A DNA stretch of 64,000 nucleotides from Wallemia ichthyophaga EXF-994 (taxonomy: Eukaryota; Basidiomycota; Wallemiomycetes; Wallemiales; Wallemiaceae), in assembly GCF_000400465.1 (NCBI RefSeq), contig NW_008806278.1:480190-544189 (forward strand), in the 5' to 3' direction. The notes under the pieces are model-generated. The model searched no databases, had not been told where the DNA came from, and saw only the letters and a list, made by a program, of their open reading frames with translations. This document shows, piece after piece, positions 34,235 to 45,234 of the stretch (positions are counted from its first letter, which is position 1; each line of letters starts with the position of its first letter). A program made the translations under genes and the position numbers.

Positions 34235-35611
34235 TTATATTCTCGTGTTTATCCGTCTCAAAAGGGTGGCAGCCGAGAAGAGGGCAAACGCCACAGCGGC
34301 AACGGCGAGGGGTTTTCTGAGAGCATTGAAGAGGGAGAGTGAGTAAACGATTGTGACGTCGCCGTTGTGCGCATCAGAAGTGTTGTGCTTGGAGAGTACG
34401 ACGGTGTTTCTGCCGATGGTATCGAGGTACGAGGTCGTAGTTTCGTACTGCACATCCACCTCGAATGGAACGTACACGCTGTGTACCTGAGCACCCTCGG
34501 GAAGAATGATGCGAGTGGTGTGCCTGTCGACGGCAACATCCTCGGGAGTGCTGCTGAATGGGATGCTCAATCTGGTTGTACCGTCGCGAGCCAGCTTAGC
34601 AGCAAACCTCAGGCTATTCTCCCAGCCGATACTGAACGAGTATTTCCACCCGCCCATCAGTGGATAGCGTGGCTTGAGCTGTAAGAGGGAGTGCGAGGAG
34701 TGACCATCGCCCTGCTTGTAGTGGCTAGTAGTGACATTGCCGATCTGGTCAACGAAGAAAACTTCCTCAGAGAGCGCTGGTAGGCGGACACTAAGCATTG
34801 TGGCGATATTCGTGGGCAACACGTTCAAAAAGGTCTGGGCTTGATGGGTTAGACGCGTGAACTGGCCTTTGAGAGAAGGACCGTTGTTGCGCACGACGAT
34901 ATCGTCTCTAAAGCTCACCACATTCCCCCAGTGACTGACCTGGGCACTCCTCTCACTCACCTCATACTTCAATCTCGGGCCAGCAGCTTCGTAGAGTATC
35001 TCAATGTGGTCTGTAGGGATTGAGTAGGGAGCTACGTCCATCCACGGCCCATATACCATACTACCGCCGTTCTTGGTCGTCTTGCTGTCGTCATGCGTCA
35101 TGCCATATCGGTGTATTTTGGAGGTGGGTGCGCGCACTTTAACGCGCATTTCGTTAGTGTGATACGGGGTAACGACGTGTGTGTATGTCTTGAAGGAGAG
35201 TGAGTAGGCGAGGTCGTCCTGGGTGAGCTGGGATGGTAGTGGAGTGCTTGGGTTGTTGAGAGAGATAGAGAGTACTAGAGTGAGCTGTGGTGTGTTGGGT
35301 GGGAGTTGAACTGCGAGCCTCTTGAAATTATAGGGTTGAACATATGAATCACCGTTCAACCACGTGTAGGGGAGTTGTTCGCCGGATTCTTTGAGAGAGA
35401 CGGAGAGATGAGACAGCTGATCAAACTCATTAGGGCTAATGAGAATGTCGTATGTACCGTCATCCACCCCGCTAACGTGATAAGTAGTGGTTGAGTGTGC
35501 AGTTGAGTGGAATAGCTTTGTGGATTTAACTATATTATCATTTACAGTTGCTGCTAATGCTGAAATATTAACAAATAATATTAACCCCAACACGCTCAAC
35601 AGATTATTCAT
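34235..35611 (-). CDS. OST1: Oligosaccharyltransferase subunit OST1 (ribophorin I)
   Basis: Single exon, 458 aa, close to the yeast length. Subunit of the ER complex that transfers glycans to Asn of nascent proteins. The N-terminal hydrophobic segment LLSVLGLILFVNISALAA is a signal peptide; family motifs include EMRVKVRAPTSKIHRYGMTHDD, YGPWMDVAPYS, VSHWGNVVSFRDD, LPALSEEVFFVDQIGNVTTSHY and PRYPLMGGWKYSFSIGW. A C-terminal membrane helix (PLAVAAVAFALFSAATLL) is followed by a short basic tail. Its start codon is 51 bp from the divergent NSP1 start. Confidence 0.96.
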   Translation of the reverse strand: MNNLLSVLGLILFVNISALAATVNDNIVKSTKLFHSTAHSTTTYHVSGVDDGTYDILISPNEFDQLSHLSVSLKESGEQLPYTWLNGDSYVQPYNFKRLAVQLPPNTPQLTLVLSISLNNPSTPLPSQLTQDDLAYSLSFKTYTHVVTPYHTNEMRVKVRAPTSKIHRYGMTHDDSKTTKNGGSMVYGPWMDVAPYSIPTDHIEILYEAAGPRLKYEVSERSAQVSHWGNVVSFRDDIVVRNNGPSLKGQFTRLTHQAQTFLNVLPTNIATMLSVRLPALSEEVFFVDQIGNVTTSHYKQGDGHSSHSLLQLKPRYPLMGGWKYSFSIGWENSLRFAAKLARDGTTRLSIPFSSTPEDVAVDRHTTRIILPEGAQVHSVYVPFEVDVQYETTTSYLDTIGRNTVVLSKHNTSDAHNGDVTIVYSLSLFNALRKPLAVAAVAFALFSAATLLRRINTRI

Positions 35612-35662
35612 GCTCGTCGTTTAAATTATAGCTGTGAATTCCCCTCTCACTCCTAAACAACC
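35612..35662. promoter_or_regulatory. 51-bp divergent gap between OST1 and NSP1
   Basis: Start codons at 35611 (minus) and 35663 (plus). The gap must contain or overlap both core promoters. Confidence 0.45.
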
Positions 35663-37682
35663 ATGTGTGAGTTGGTAGACATACGCGTTAATTGCTCAAC
35701 TCATTGGAATTTTCAGCAGGATTCTCATTTGGCGGTAATAGTGCGGGTGCATTTGGTGGAGGCCAGCAGCAGCAGCAGCAGCAACCACAGCAACAACAAC
35801 AGGGATTCAGCTTCGGTGCACAACCACCATCACAACCACAATCAAATACACCAGCAAAGCCATCTCTCTTTGGCAACCAGGGATCCACCACTCCAGCTGC
35901 ACCCCCACCAGCAAACAACACCTTCTCCTTCGGTAACAGCCAGTCAACCACCCCATCATCTGGCTTTGGTGGTTTCAGTGGCTTCGGTAAGCCAGCAGAA
36001 AATCCAAGCACGCCTGGTGCAGGTGGTAGTGGTGGTTTGTTCGGTGGAAACGCAGGTGGTAGCGCATTCGGCAGCACACAACCATCCTCACAACCTTCAT
36101 CAACCACCCCTTCCACTACTCCAGCTGCCCCTTCTTCTGGTGGTTTCAACTTGGGTGCTATGGGTTTTGGTAATACCCCCAAACCAGAGGAAAAGAAGGA
36201 GGCACCTAAACCAGGTGGTTTTACTTTCGGTGGTCTTGGAATGGGAAGCAAGCCCGGTGAGTTGCGCGCTATACACATTAAATACTCTTCTCACTCTCTA
36301 CTCTCGCAGAGGAGAAGAAAGATGACGCGCCTAAACCTAGCTTGTTCGGTGGTGGAGCTTTTGGTAAGCCTGAAGAGAAGAAGGAGGAGAGCAAGCCATC
36401 AGGTAGTGGAGGCGGTGGTTTCTCTTTCGGCAGCGGCGGCTTCGGCAAGCCAGACGAGAAGAAGGATGATGCACCAAAACCTGCGCCCAGTGGTGGATTC
36501 TCCTTGAGTGGTTCTGATAAGGGCAAAGACAAAGAAAAAGAGAAGGATGATACATCCAAACCAGCCGGTGGATTTGGATTTGGAGGTCTCGGTGGACTAG
36601 GCGCACCTAAACCTGCAGAGGCACCTAAACCTGCTACTTCTGGTGGATTTACATTTGGTGGTGCCCCTGCCAAGCCCTCTGAAGAGAAAAAGGACGATGC
36701 AGCTAAGGCGTCGAATCCATCACAGTCCAACCCCTCACAACCTGCCAAACCAACTGGTGGATTTTCGTTCGGCGGTACACCTGCCAAACCCACTGAAGAG
36801 AAGAAGGACGACGCGGCTAAACCGGCTGCACCTGCCGCACCTGCACCTGGTGGATTCTCTTCATTCAAACTCGGCGGAGAGAACAAAGACGCAGATAAGG
36901 AAAAGGAGAAAGAAACAAAAGATCCACTCTCAGTGAGTGCACTAGGGAAATCCACACCAGGCAATTCCACAACCACAAGCAACGCCGTTAAAGCATCACC
37001 CACGCCATCACTCCTGCGCAACAAAACGCTCGACGAAATCACTCATCGCTGGACAGGCGAACTCGAAACCCAGCAGAAGGATTTCAACAAGATAGGTCAC
37101 GAGGTAAAAGCGTGGGATGGGGTACTACGTCAGAATGCAGAGCAAATATCGCGTATATACAACCAAACAGTACAAGCTGAGCAGACTCAGCTGGGTGTTG
37201 ACCAATCGCTCGACTACATAGAAGCTCAGCAGCGTGAACTCGACGTCGTGCTAACCAGGTATGAGAAAGAGACGGAGGAGCTGCTCGATGGTGGAGAGAA
37301 CGTTGGCTTAGGTGTTGGTGTGGCTGATAACGAACGCACCAAATCTTACACTCTTGCTGAGACGGTCAACGATGAACTCGATGACCTCAGCAGAAATCTG
37401 TCGACTATGATCGACGAAATTAATCTCCTCTCAGGCGGCGTTGGAGCTAAAGAGGAAACTACTAAACAGGAGGATGTGATTGGACAGATCGCTGCTATAC
37501 TTAATGCTCACCTTAGCTCCCTTCAATGGATAGATGGCACGTCTAACAACCTCGTCGAGAGAGTCAAAGAGCTCGATGGTGTTGTTGGAGGTATTCAAAC
37601 CAAGAAGGAGTATGACGGTGGATTGAATAAGAGTAGCAATGCGTTACCGAGAAGAGGAGGATTTGGCATGAGTTTGGTGTAA
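35663..37682 (+). CDS. NSP1: Nucleoporin NSP1/NUP62
   Basis: Exons 35663-35666, 35717-36256 and 36310-37682; 638 aa. The first coding exon is just ATGT; splicing over a 50-bp intron gives MSGFSFGG, a typical FG start. The N-terminal part (to about residue 390) is FG/FSFG repeat: GFSFGAQPP, SGFGKP, then GGFTFGG alternating with charged KPEEKKDDA linkers, the Nsp1 pattern. This forms the permeability barrier of the nuclear pore. The C-terminal Nsp1_C coiled coil begins SLLRNKTLDEITHRWTGELE and anchors the central-channel complex with Nup57/Nup49. A Gln run lies near residue 20. Confidence 0.95.
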
Positions 37683-37761
37683 CAATTCTAATATTATACA
37701 TTATACATTGAAGATATTTACATGATCCAGTCGAGTTAAGAGTATTAAGCAAGTGTCAAGC

Positions 37762-38433
37762 TCAAAACATTGATTCATCCACAGGGATTTCAGCGAAAAG
37801 TGAGTAGTTGATTTGTTTCCATGGTTCTGTTGGTTCTAAACCTAGTTCTTCACCTTTTTCACCTTTTTTTTCACTTTCTTCTAAACCACCTTCCACAAGC
37901 CCTTCAACCAGCTCAGTCTCCGATTTAAGGGAAAATTCGTTGAGCTTGTTGTAGGTTGGTGAGCTGATGATGCTGTGAGAGGGGAGCGATGAGTGGGGTG
38001 ATGAGATGGGTGATGAAAGGTGTCGATGTTTAGTTGCCTTTACCGGTCTGTTTCCGCTAAGTGAATGTGAGACCGTATACTCACTATCGTCATCGCTCTG
38101 TTTCAGATTGCTTCTCTTTTTCGCCTTATTCGATGGTGCAAGGGGTAAAGGACTACTGAATACATCATCCTCAGTAAACTCCTGACAACTCCTAGCGTAC
38201 GACAAAGATTTAGTAGCAATGGTGAAAATTTTTGGTGTAGCAGGTGGATGTATGTGTGTATATAGCTGCTGTTGTTGTTGGATATCTTGGTTAGGTGAGG
38301 AGGTGGGTGTGTAGCGTTTAGAAGAGGAGCCTAGATGATTGAAGTGATTTGGATTGTTGTAGGGACTAATGAAGTGATTGTCAACTGCAGTTGAACGAGT
38401 TGGAGATAATTTCGGTGTTTTTGGTGGTTTCAT
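37762..38433 (-). CDS. Ser/Pro-rich protein of unknown function (223 aa)
   Basis: Not recognised. Single-exon ORF starting MKPPKTPKLSPTRS. It is rich in SP/TP dipeptides (many possible CDK/MAPK sites), has a Gln run (DIQQQQQLY) and basic patches (NKAKKRSNLK). The tail PWKQINYSLFAEIPVDESMF looks more ordered than the rest and may be a short binding motif. It is probably an intrinsically disordered regulatory protein. Divergent from the coiled-coil gene at 38662; the stop is 79 bp from the convergent NSP1 stop. Confidence 0.6.
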   Translation of the reverse strand: MKPPKTPKLSPTRSTAVDNHFISPYNNPNHFNHLGSSSKRYTPTSSPNQDIQQQQQLYTHIHPPATPKIFTIATKSLSYARSCQEFTEDDVFSSPLPLAPSNKAKKRSNLKQSDDDSEYTVSHSLSGNRPVKATKHRHLSSPISSPHSSLPSHSIISSPTYNKLNEFSLKSETELVEGLVEGGLEESEKKGEKGEELGLEPTEPWKQINYSLFAEIPVDESMF

Positions 38434-38661
38434 GGAAACAAGGAATTTAATAGGGATGTCTAGTAAGTAAATAGGGGTGACTAGTAATTTAGTAGGATGA
38501 CTATTACTTTAATAGGGATATTTATCAAGTTAATAGAAAGTCTGATAGTTAAGAAGAATGACTAGTAAATTCCAAGTAAAAATAAAAAAATAATAGAAGT
38601 AGAATATATTGATGTTGGTTGAAGAACACAAACGTGACAATCGACGGCCACCTTCTCACCA
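38434..38661. other. Divergent spacer with degenerate about 20-bp repeats
   Basis: Positions about 38455-38580 hold several imperfect copies of a TGACTAGTAATTTAATAGG-like unit. Presumed shared promoter region for the genes at 37762 and 38662. Confidence 0.5.
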
Positions 38662-39765
38662 ATGGACAAGACATATAAACACATCAACGATGAATTCATT
38701 AGTAGAGGATATTTAAATAATCCCATTGAATTTAATAAGCTTTCAAATCCAAGTGAGCTATCAAAGTTGTTGTTCCAGTTTTTAGATTTAAAGGCAGATA
38801 ATTTGGAATTAGTTGATAAACTTAAGCAGCAAGATAAGAATAACGATTATGAGCATACTAGGCTGGCTGGTTTGTTAGCTGATTCCAATCAATCCATCAT
38901 CCTCAAGGACCAGCAATTGGCACAGCAGTCTGCTACCATCGATTCACTACAATCCCAATTATCCGATCATTCCCATCTACTCAAGCAATCTCGTCATCAA
39001 CTCAGCCTCTCCAAATCCGTAACTCAATCCATTCAAAAACAAAACATTCAAGATTTGAAGAGAAGAGAGGTGCATGGTACTGGTGCTGGGACTAGTAATG
39101 GCGACAGCCACTCTGATTCTTCCCTCTTTGAACGCACTCTCTACCAATCTCAACAAGCTCAATCAAAACTCACTCAAGAAAACGCTCAATGGAGAGATAC
39201 CTTCAATTTAATCGGTAGTGAGCTGTCGGATCTAACAACTGAGACTACCAAGAGGGTTGAGTTGCTCACTGGTAATGTCATACACATCGACGATTCCACA
39301 AACAGTAAACCACCAACAAAACAAACCAAAGATCGTCTCCTCACCTACCTCAAGACTCTCAAACACTCTATGAAACTTCTTTCTGGTCAGAAAACATTCA
39401 ACTTTGTCGACGACTACGATTTTGAGAAGATAGACGTGTTGAAATCCGAGTATTTGTCCTTGAAGAGTGGCTTGGATGGTTTGTCTGGGGCTAGTATGGC
39501 TCCTGTGGCTCTTGGTGGTGTAGATACCAACATTGCATCTCTACAAGATACACAATCAGAATCAGATTTTTACCCTCGACGCAGCACTAGGCTAAACTTG
39601 AGCGATCTTCAAGCTGAACAGAGGGATGTCGTTGAGGATGAGATCCGTCCACGTAAAGCACCACGTAAAGCAGTCAAAGTCTCCTCTTCTCAATCACTTA
39701 AACGCCGTCCCAGTGCTGCTGCTGGTACGTCCAAACTCGCAGATGTCAGGAGGGTGGATGATTAA
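38662..39765 (+). CDS. Coiled-coil protein, possibly SSX2IP/Msd1 (ADIP) family
   Basis: Single exon, 367 aa. The N-terminus (INDEFISRGYLNNPIEFNKL, then SELSKLLFQFLDLKADNLELVDKL) resembles the start of ADIP-domain proteins, which anchor microtubules at spindle poles or centrosomes (S. pombe Msd1, animal SSX2IP). Coiled coil from about residues 50 to 140 and again around 165-200. The C-terminal third is basic and disordered (RPRKAPRKAVKVS). The family call rests on pattern only; a generic coiled-coil protein cannot be excluded. Confidence 0.6.
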   Translation: MDKTYKHINDEFISRGYLNNPIEFNKLSNPSELSKLLFQFLDLKADNLELVDKLKQQDKNNDYEHTRLAGLLADSNQSIILKDQQLAQQSATIDSLQSQLSDHSHLLKQSRHQLSLSKSVTQSIQKQNIQDLKRREVHGTGAGTSNGDSHSDSSLFERTLYQSQQAQSKLTQENAQWRDTFNLIGSELSDLTTETTKRVELLTGNVIHIDDSTNSKPPTKQTKDRLLTYLKTLKHSMKLLSGQKTFNFVDDYDFEKIDVLKSEYLSLKSGLDGLSGASMAPVALGGVDTNIASLQDTQSESDFYPRRSTRLNLSDLQAEQRDVVEDEIRPRKAPRKAVKVSSSQSLKRRPSAAAGTSKLADVRRVDD

Positions 39766-39915
39766 ATAGCGCAAATCAGACTTTATGTAGTACACAGCGC
39801 CATTGCATCTTTTGCAGTATGCACACTTGTACCCGCGCACCTCACGCACCTCGCACACTCGCACACCACTTGTAATATTAATCTACTATAATTCTAATCT
39901 GTTGTAATAACCTCT

Positions 39916-40894
39916 TTAGTGTGAGTGTTTGAAGAAAACTGATACAAGTACAGGTGCGAAAATGCCAATGAGATACATGCTCAAAAAGCCTTTCCTATCC
40001 GTAGAGCACTCTAGCTGTTCGGAAGTGGCCTGTGTAGCCACAAAGAGGAAAGTGCCACCCGAGAACAAAAGCGCGTATCCGGGAATACTACCTAGAGCAG
40101 TGCCCAGATTGAGGAGATGGAGTGCAGTATAAGTTGCGAATGCTGAGAATGGGGTTGAGAGGGAGAAAATAACGATGCAGAGTCTATAAAAGGTCCTGCT
40201 CAATTGCGGCACCAAATTTAATAAACTACTGGATAAACCAAGACTAGCAGGTGCTTTGTGCACAGCGATCGCGAGGAACACCACCAAACTCAATCCACCG
40301 CCGTTATCACCGTATGTAGCCGCGCCTAAAGCAACACCGTCGCAAATCGAGTGGATCGTCAAGCCCGCAGTTTTGGAAATGGCCTTGGAAGGTGACGTAT
40401 TGATTGTAGAAATCGGGCGTAGGGGGGTGTAAGAGCGCATTCTACGTGGCGCATGGGCGTGGTTGTGGCCATTCGAATGACCCTCTTCGGCGTGCTCGTC
40501 GTGCTCGCGCTCATCGTGCTGGACATCTTGTTTACCATGCGAATGGGTATTATGCGGCGCTATGAGCGTATCTATAAGCAGCATCATAACAAATCCAGTA
40601 GTGGTAAGTATACCTATTTTCCGTGAGGCTGTTTCCGTGCTGCTCGAATGCTCATAAATGCTCTCGACGCCCCTAAAGCGTAATCAGCCGGGAATAATAT
40701 CATATCTCAGACGCCACCCACTCTGGTATAACAATTCCCAACGCACTGCCAACGAGCAGTCCAGCGCCGAGCGTCGCAAGCTTGATAATGTTCTCCTGTC
40801 GAACTTTGAATATTTGCGGTGAGAGCGCTGCGAGGAGGCTACCGAGAGTGATACAGATGCAGATAAGCAGCAGATGTAAGCTGCGAGAGGACAT
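39916..40894 (-). CDS. ZIP-family zinc transporter (ZIP9/SLC39A9-like)
   Basis: Exons 40722-40894 and 39916-40672, 49-bp intron; 309 aa. ZIP proteins move Zn2+ into the cytosol; ZIP9-like members sit in the Golgi or endomembranes. Spliced, the sequence reads KLATLGAGLLVGSALGIVIPEGVESIYE, typical of the family. A His-rich loop (HNTHSHGKQDVQHDEREHDE and HSNGHNHAHAP) precedes TIHSICDGVALGAA, the metal-site helix, and VVFLAIAVHKAPASLGL, the second. The C-terminal membrane helix is near the end (FLSMYLIGIFAPVLVSVFF). Start at MSSRSLHLL, 56 bp from the divergent DUS4 start. Confidence 0.92.
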
Positions 40895-40950
40895 GGTGGT
40901 ACAGGTGAGAGAGAAGACCGCACCAGTCCTCTTGATAGAATACACCCACA
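40895..40950. promoter_or_regulatory. 56-bp divergent gap between ZIP transporter and DUS4
   Basis: Start codons at 40894 (minus) and 40951 (plus). No obvious TATA element. Confidence 0.45.
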
Positions 40951-42048
40951 ATGTCCCAACCTCAACGGGTACAATCTCAGACAGATTCTCAGTCACAGCC
41001 ACAGCCCCTCCAAATTCCGCCGGCGGAACTCCTCGCAGAATACTCCGCTTGGACCGTCCAAGCCCCGATGGTGCGCTACAGCAAGCTGCCTTTCCGGGAG
41101 TTGTGTGGGGGATACAACACCCACATAACTTACACACCCATGATGCTGTCTACTGAATTTTCCCGCAGCGAGTATGCTCGTGCGTCTGATTTCTCTACTT
41201 CGTCAAGCGAACGAGGTGTATTTGAGCTGCGAAGGAGACGCACTGCGGGATGGCACGATGAGGCTTTCGAAAAACACTCACAACTTACACGCGGTGCTCT
41301 CATCGCTCAATTCGCTGCCAGCGAGCCTGTCCCCTTCATGCAGTCTGCTGAACTTATAGCGCCGTATGTCGACGCTATCGATCTCAACACTGGTTGTCCG
41401 ACCAGTTGGGCATACGCGGAGGGAATTGGTGGCGCCCTCCTACGTCGTCCGGAGACTGTGCGCGATATCATTCGCACTACCCACGATAGACTCGGTAGCT
41501 CTCTCCCCGTAACCGTTAAAATACGCATCGATCAGGATGAAAAGAGGACTGAGCAGCTCATTCGCAATGCTGTCGCTGCCGGTGTGTCGCTCGTCGGTAT
41601 ACACGGTCGTTATAGGACACAGGCTTCCACCTCTCCTGTCAATTTAGATGGCGTTCGTCTCGCGCAGTCCTTTTCTGATGTACCCACCATCTCCAATGGT
41701 GACGCTTGGTCGCTCGATGAAAGCTTGCGCATTAGAGATGTCACCGGCTGCAATGGCGTCATGAGCGCTCGCGGTATTCTTTCCAACCCAGCCATGTTTG
41801 CGGGGTATAATGAGACACCGATGGAATGCGTTGATGTAGGTTTGTTATTTGCTATCTCACTTCCCTTCTAATAGCACTCTCAGAAATTCATAAACCTAGC
41901 CATCGCATATGGACTGCCTTTCCCACTCTTCCACCGCCATTTAGCCTATATGCTTGAAAGTCGGATGTCTAAGTCTCAACGCTTATCGTGGCATACTCTG
42001 CACAGCATACCGGGTGCACTAGACTGGATCCATGAGCAGCCATTATAG
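40951..42048 (+). CDS. DUS4: tRNA dihydrouridine synthase DUS4
   Basis: Exons 40951-41835 and 41884-42048, 48-bp intron; 349 aa. FMN enzyme that reduces U20a/U20b in the tRNA D-loop. TIM-barrel motifs: VQAPMVRYSKLPFRELC for FMN binding, IDLNTGCPTSWAYAEGIGGAL with the catalytic Cys, PVTVKIRI, VGIHGRYRTQ and NGVMSARGILSNPAMF. The second exon gives the C-terminal helical domain (KFINLAIAYGLPFPLFHRHL). A short Gln/Ser-rich leader precedes the barrel. It adds to the tRNA-modification genes in this window (PUS4, KRE33). Confidence 0.94.
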
Positions 42049-42242
42049 ATAATTTGATTAAATCAAATGTATTGTATTGTAAAGTATATAGAACATAAAT
42101 ATTCGCAAAAATAAATTAATTACTAAGTTTGTATAGTAATGAGGATTTGGGGAATATAACGAGTGTGTTATTCTGAGTGATTGAGTGCGTGAGTGCGAGT
42201 GAGTGGATATATTCCATGCATTCCTTATAAGTCTAGATCAAC

Positions 42243-45234
42243 CTAATTGTCTGCATCAAGACCTTGCGTTCTACCGTAGAGTCTGTAAACATCTCTGTCA
42301 GAGCGTTCGTGAACAATCGTGATTCTTTGGAGCTCATTCATAAAGTCTTCAACGCGTCTGTCGATCTTTCCTCTCTGTGTTCTGCCAATATTGTTGATTG
42401 CTTTCATGTTGTTCATGACAATGTATGCCAATGTGCAAACAATCATAACTGCGATAGAGAAACACCAAACCTTGACAACAGTGACAATGTCGGTATGACC
42501 GTTGTGATCTTCGTCATCAGAGTGGAACCAACCGAAGAGTGTGAAAATTGTAGCGAGAATATCAACACCAGCAATGGCACCAGTGAGTTGCCAAGATGGC
42601 CACTTGAACTCACCCTCGCCAGTTCTTGTCAAGAAAATTAACCAGTTCTCTGTGAGACAGACCTCCAAGAAAAGAATGTGCTGAATACCACCCCAGTTCT
42701 GAATAACACCTCCATTGTTGAGGAAGAGTGTACCTCTGAGAATCCAGGTACCAGCTGCCAAGATAATTCCGAGAACGGTTGACATGATCCAGATCTTTGG
42801 AAGTTGCCATTCAACTGGCTTGAGAGCGTATGGTGCGTTGTCATATGCAACAGCGACAGTAGCCAAATCAGCGAATAAGGCAATCCAGACAATCAAGTCT
42901 GCGCGGATGGTTTCGTTCATGATGATGATTGAGAGTGTGAGATATATTTCCAAGTGGAGACAGAGTGCAATACGGTAGACAATGTAAGCCTTCATGCGGT
43001 GGAAGATTTCACGAGCGACCTTGATAGCAGTAATGATAGTTGAAAGACCTTCATCGAGGAAAACGACAGCAGCAGCTGAACGAGCTGCATCGGAAGCACC
43101 TTCAACAGCGATACCACAGTCAGCCTTCTTGAGTGCAGGAGCGTCGTTGACACCATCACCAGTCATGGCTGTTAAGTGGCCACGGTGTTGGAGCATTTCA
43201 ACAATTTGGTACTTGTGTTCAGGGAAGACCTCACCGAAACCATCAGCGTTTTCAATAAAGTCGTGCATTTCAGAACCAGCCATTGAGCCACCGCCGATGA
43301 GTCTGTGTGAGTCGTATACCTGAGTTTTGTTAGCAAAAATGATAAGTGTCTCAGATGTGACTCACATTAGTACCCATACCAAGCATCTTGCAAGTCTCCT
43401 TAGCGATAGCGACAGCATCACCAGTCAACATTTTCACACCAACGCCGAGCTTGATAGCTTCACCGACGGTAGCAGCAGTGTCGTGACGTGGAGGATCGAA
43501 CATAGGGAGCAAACCGAGTACTTGCCAGTCACCATTGTTTTCTTGAACTGCAACACCAAGGGAACGGAAACCTCTTGAAGCGAATTCCATAGTTTGGTCG
43601 CGGAAGGCCTGAGCTGTTTGTGGTGGACATGCGCACATCTTGAGGATTGAGTTTGGAGCACCCTTAGCGCAAGTGTAAGTAATACCGTCACGCTCGACAA
43701 TTGAAGTAATACGCTTGGATACTGGGTCGAATGGTCTGAAATCCTTTGTTACCCAACCTGTCTTGAGCATTTCTGTTGCCTTTGGGTATTCCTTAAGAGT
43801 GGAAATGGTGATCTTGTCGATAGGGTCCAATGACTTAACGTTGTGAGATGAGGCGAGGGCAGCAACGCACATCATCCAATCCATGTCAACACCCTCGGCT
43901 GTGTATGGTTCGTGGATCGAGAGCTTGTTAGCGGTAAGAGTACCAGTCTTGTCTGAGCAGAGTATGTCACATCCAGCCAATGACTCGATTGAGGTGAGCT
44001 TCTGTACGATAGCTTGTCTCTTGGCGAGGTACGCGGCACCAACAGCGAGCGTAGTGGTGGTAACAACTGGTAAACCAACTGGAACACCAATAACAGCGAA
44101 GATAAGAGTGTAGACAAGCAAGTTGTTGTCTCTTGGTTGAGCAATCTCTACGTTCCGGAAGAAACAACCAATCCAGACGGCGAACAAGAAGACAATAACA
44201 AGAACGAGAAGAGTACCAGCGATAATGTTCATGACCTTGACAAAGTGACCCTTTTCGTTAGATCCGAGGACGAGTGCTGCTGTCTTACCAACGAAAGAGA
44301 TTGGTGCAGTCATCTTGACGCGTGCAAACACCTTGCCACGCTTGCAGATGGTGGTATAGAAAGCGATGTCACCGTGGTACTTGTCGACAGCGAGAGATTC
44401 ACCAGTGATAGCAGATTGGTCGGCGGCTAAGATGGATGGGCCTTTACCATAAGAGTCTTCTTCATCTTCCGTCTTTTCTTTCTTCGTCTCTGCCTTCACC
44501 TTTTCGAATACCTCTCTAGCTCTCGAGCCATCCTTGTCCTTGTAGTCTGCAAGCAACTCGCAGTCTGCTGGAATAGTAGAGCCTTCTTCGATGACGACAA
44601 TATCGCCAGGAACCAACATTCTTGCTTCGACTTCTTGTTCTTGTCCATCGCGAATGACGATAGTACGAAGAGCGATACCTTTTTTGAGCTGTGCTACAAT
44701 GTCACCAGCTTGCTTTTCTTGGTAGAAACCAACGAAAGCGTTGAGAAGGAGAATACCAATGATGACACCGAAGTCGACCCATTCACGAAGACCACCGGCA
44801 AGGGCGACGGCACCTTCCATAACATAGAGGACAGGGCCTCTAAAGAAACCAATAAATTTGAGTACCAAGTTCTCTTCTGGAGACTCTAACTCGTTGAAAC
44901 CGAACTGGCGACGACGTGGATCGACGTCACCTGAGCTGATACCATGTTTAATATCAGCATGCATCCAATCATCTGGCACTGATTTGCCTTGCTGTCTAAT
45001 TTCGATTTTCTTCCAAGGCGCATACCACGGCTAGTTTGTTGGTTAGTAAGTCATGTCTCAGTTTGTAATACCACTCACCCTCTTATACTCGATGTTGTCG
45101 TCTTGCACATCTTGAGCGTCGTCTGCTTTTCTCAACTCAACGTTGTGGATATAATCTACCAGCGCGTTGTATTCATGCTGCGGGCTATCCTCCTCTTCGT
45201 ATCTTGGTTGTTTTTCCCCGTCTAGGAATGACAT
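42243..45234 (-). CDS. PMA1: Plasma-membrane H+-ATPase PMA1 (complete copy)
   Basis: Exons 45079-45234, 43366-45030 and 42243-43319; introns 48 and 46 bp; 965 aa. This P3A pump exports H+ and energises the plasma membrane. Order: acidic N-terminus (EEEDSPQHEYNALVDYI), actuator with TGESLAVDK, phosphorylation motif CSDKTGTLT with Asp412, hinge TGDGVNDAP at residues 660-668, ten membrane spans, and a C-terminal regulatory tail (QRITIVHERSDRDVYRLYG) in which the Ser/Thr of fungal Pma1 control are expected. The left part of a 4,848-bp tandem duplication starts inside exon 2 (43507), so the promoter and 5' half also exist as a second, broken copy at 48334-50082. Confidence 0.97.

Noticed and set aside
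35688-36278. Long minus-strand ORF opposite NSP1 (and one at 36278-37042)
   Set aside because: Pro/Leu-rich reading of the FG-repeat coding strand; a known artefact of repetitive coding sequence.
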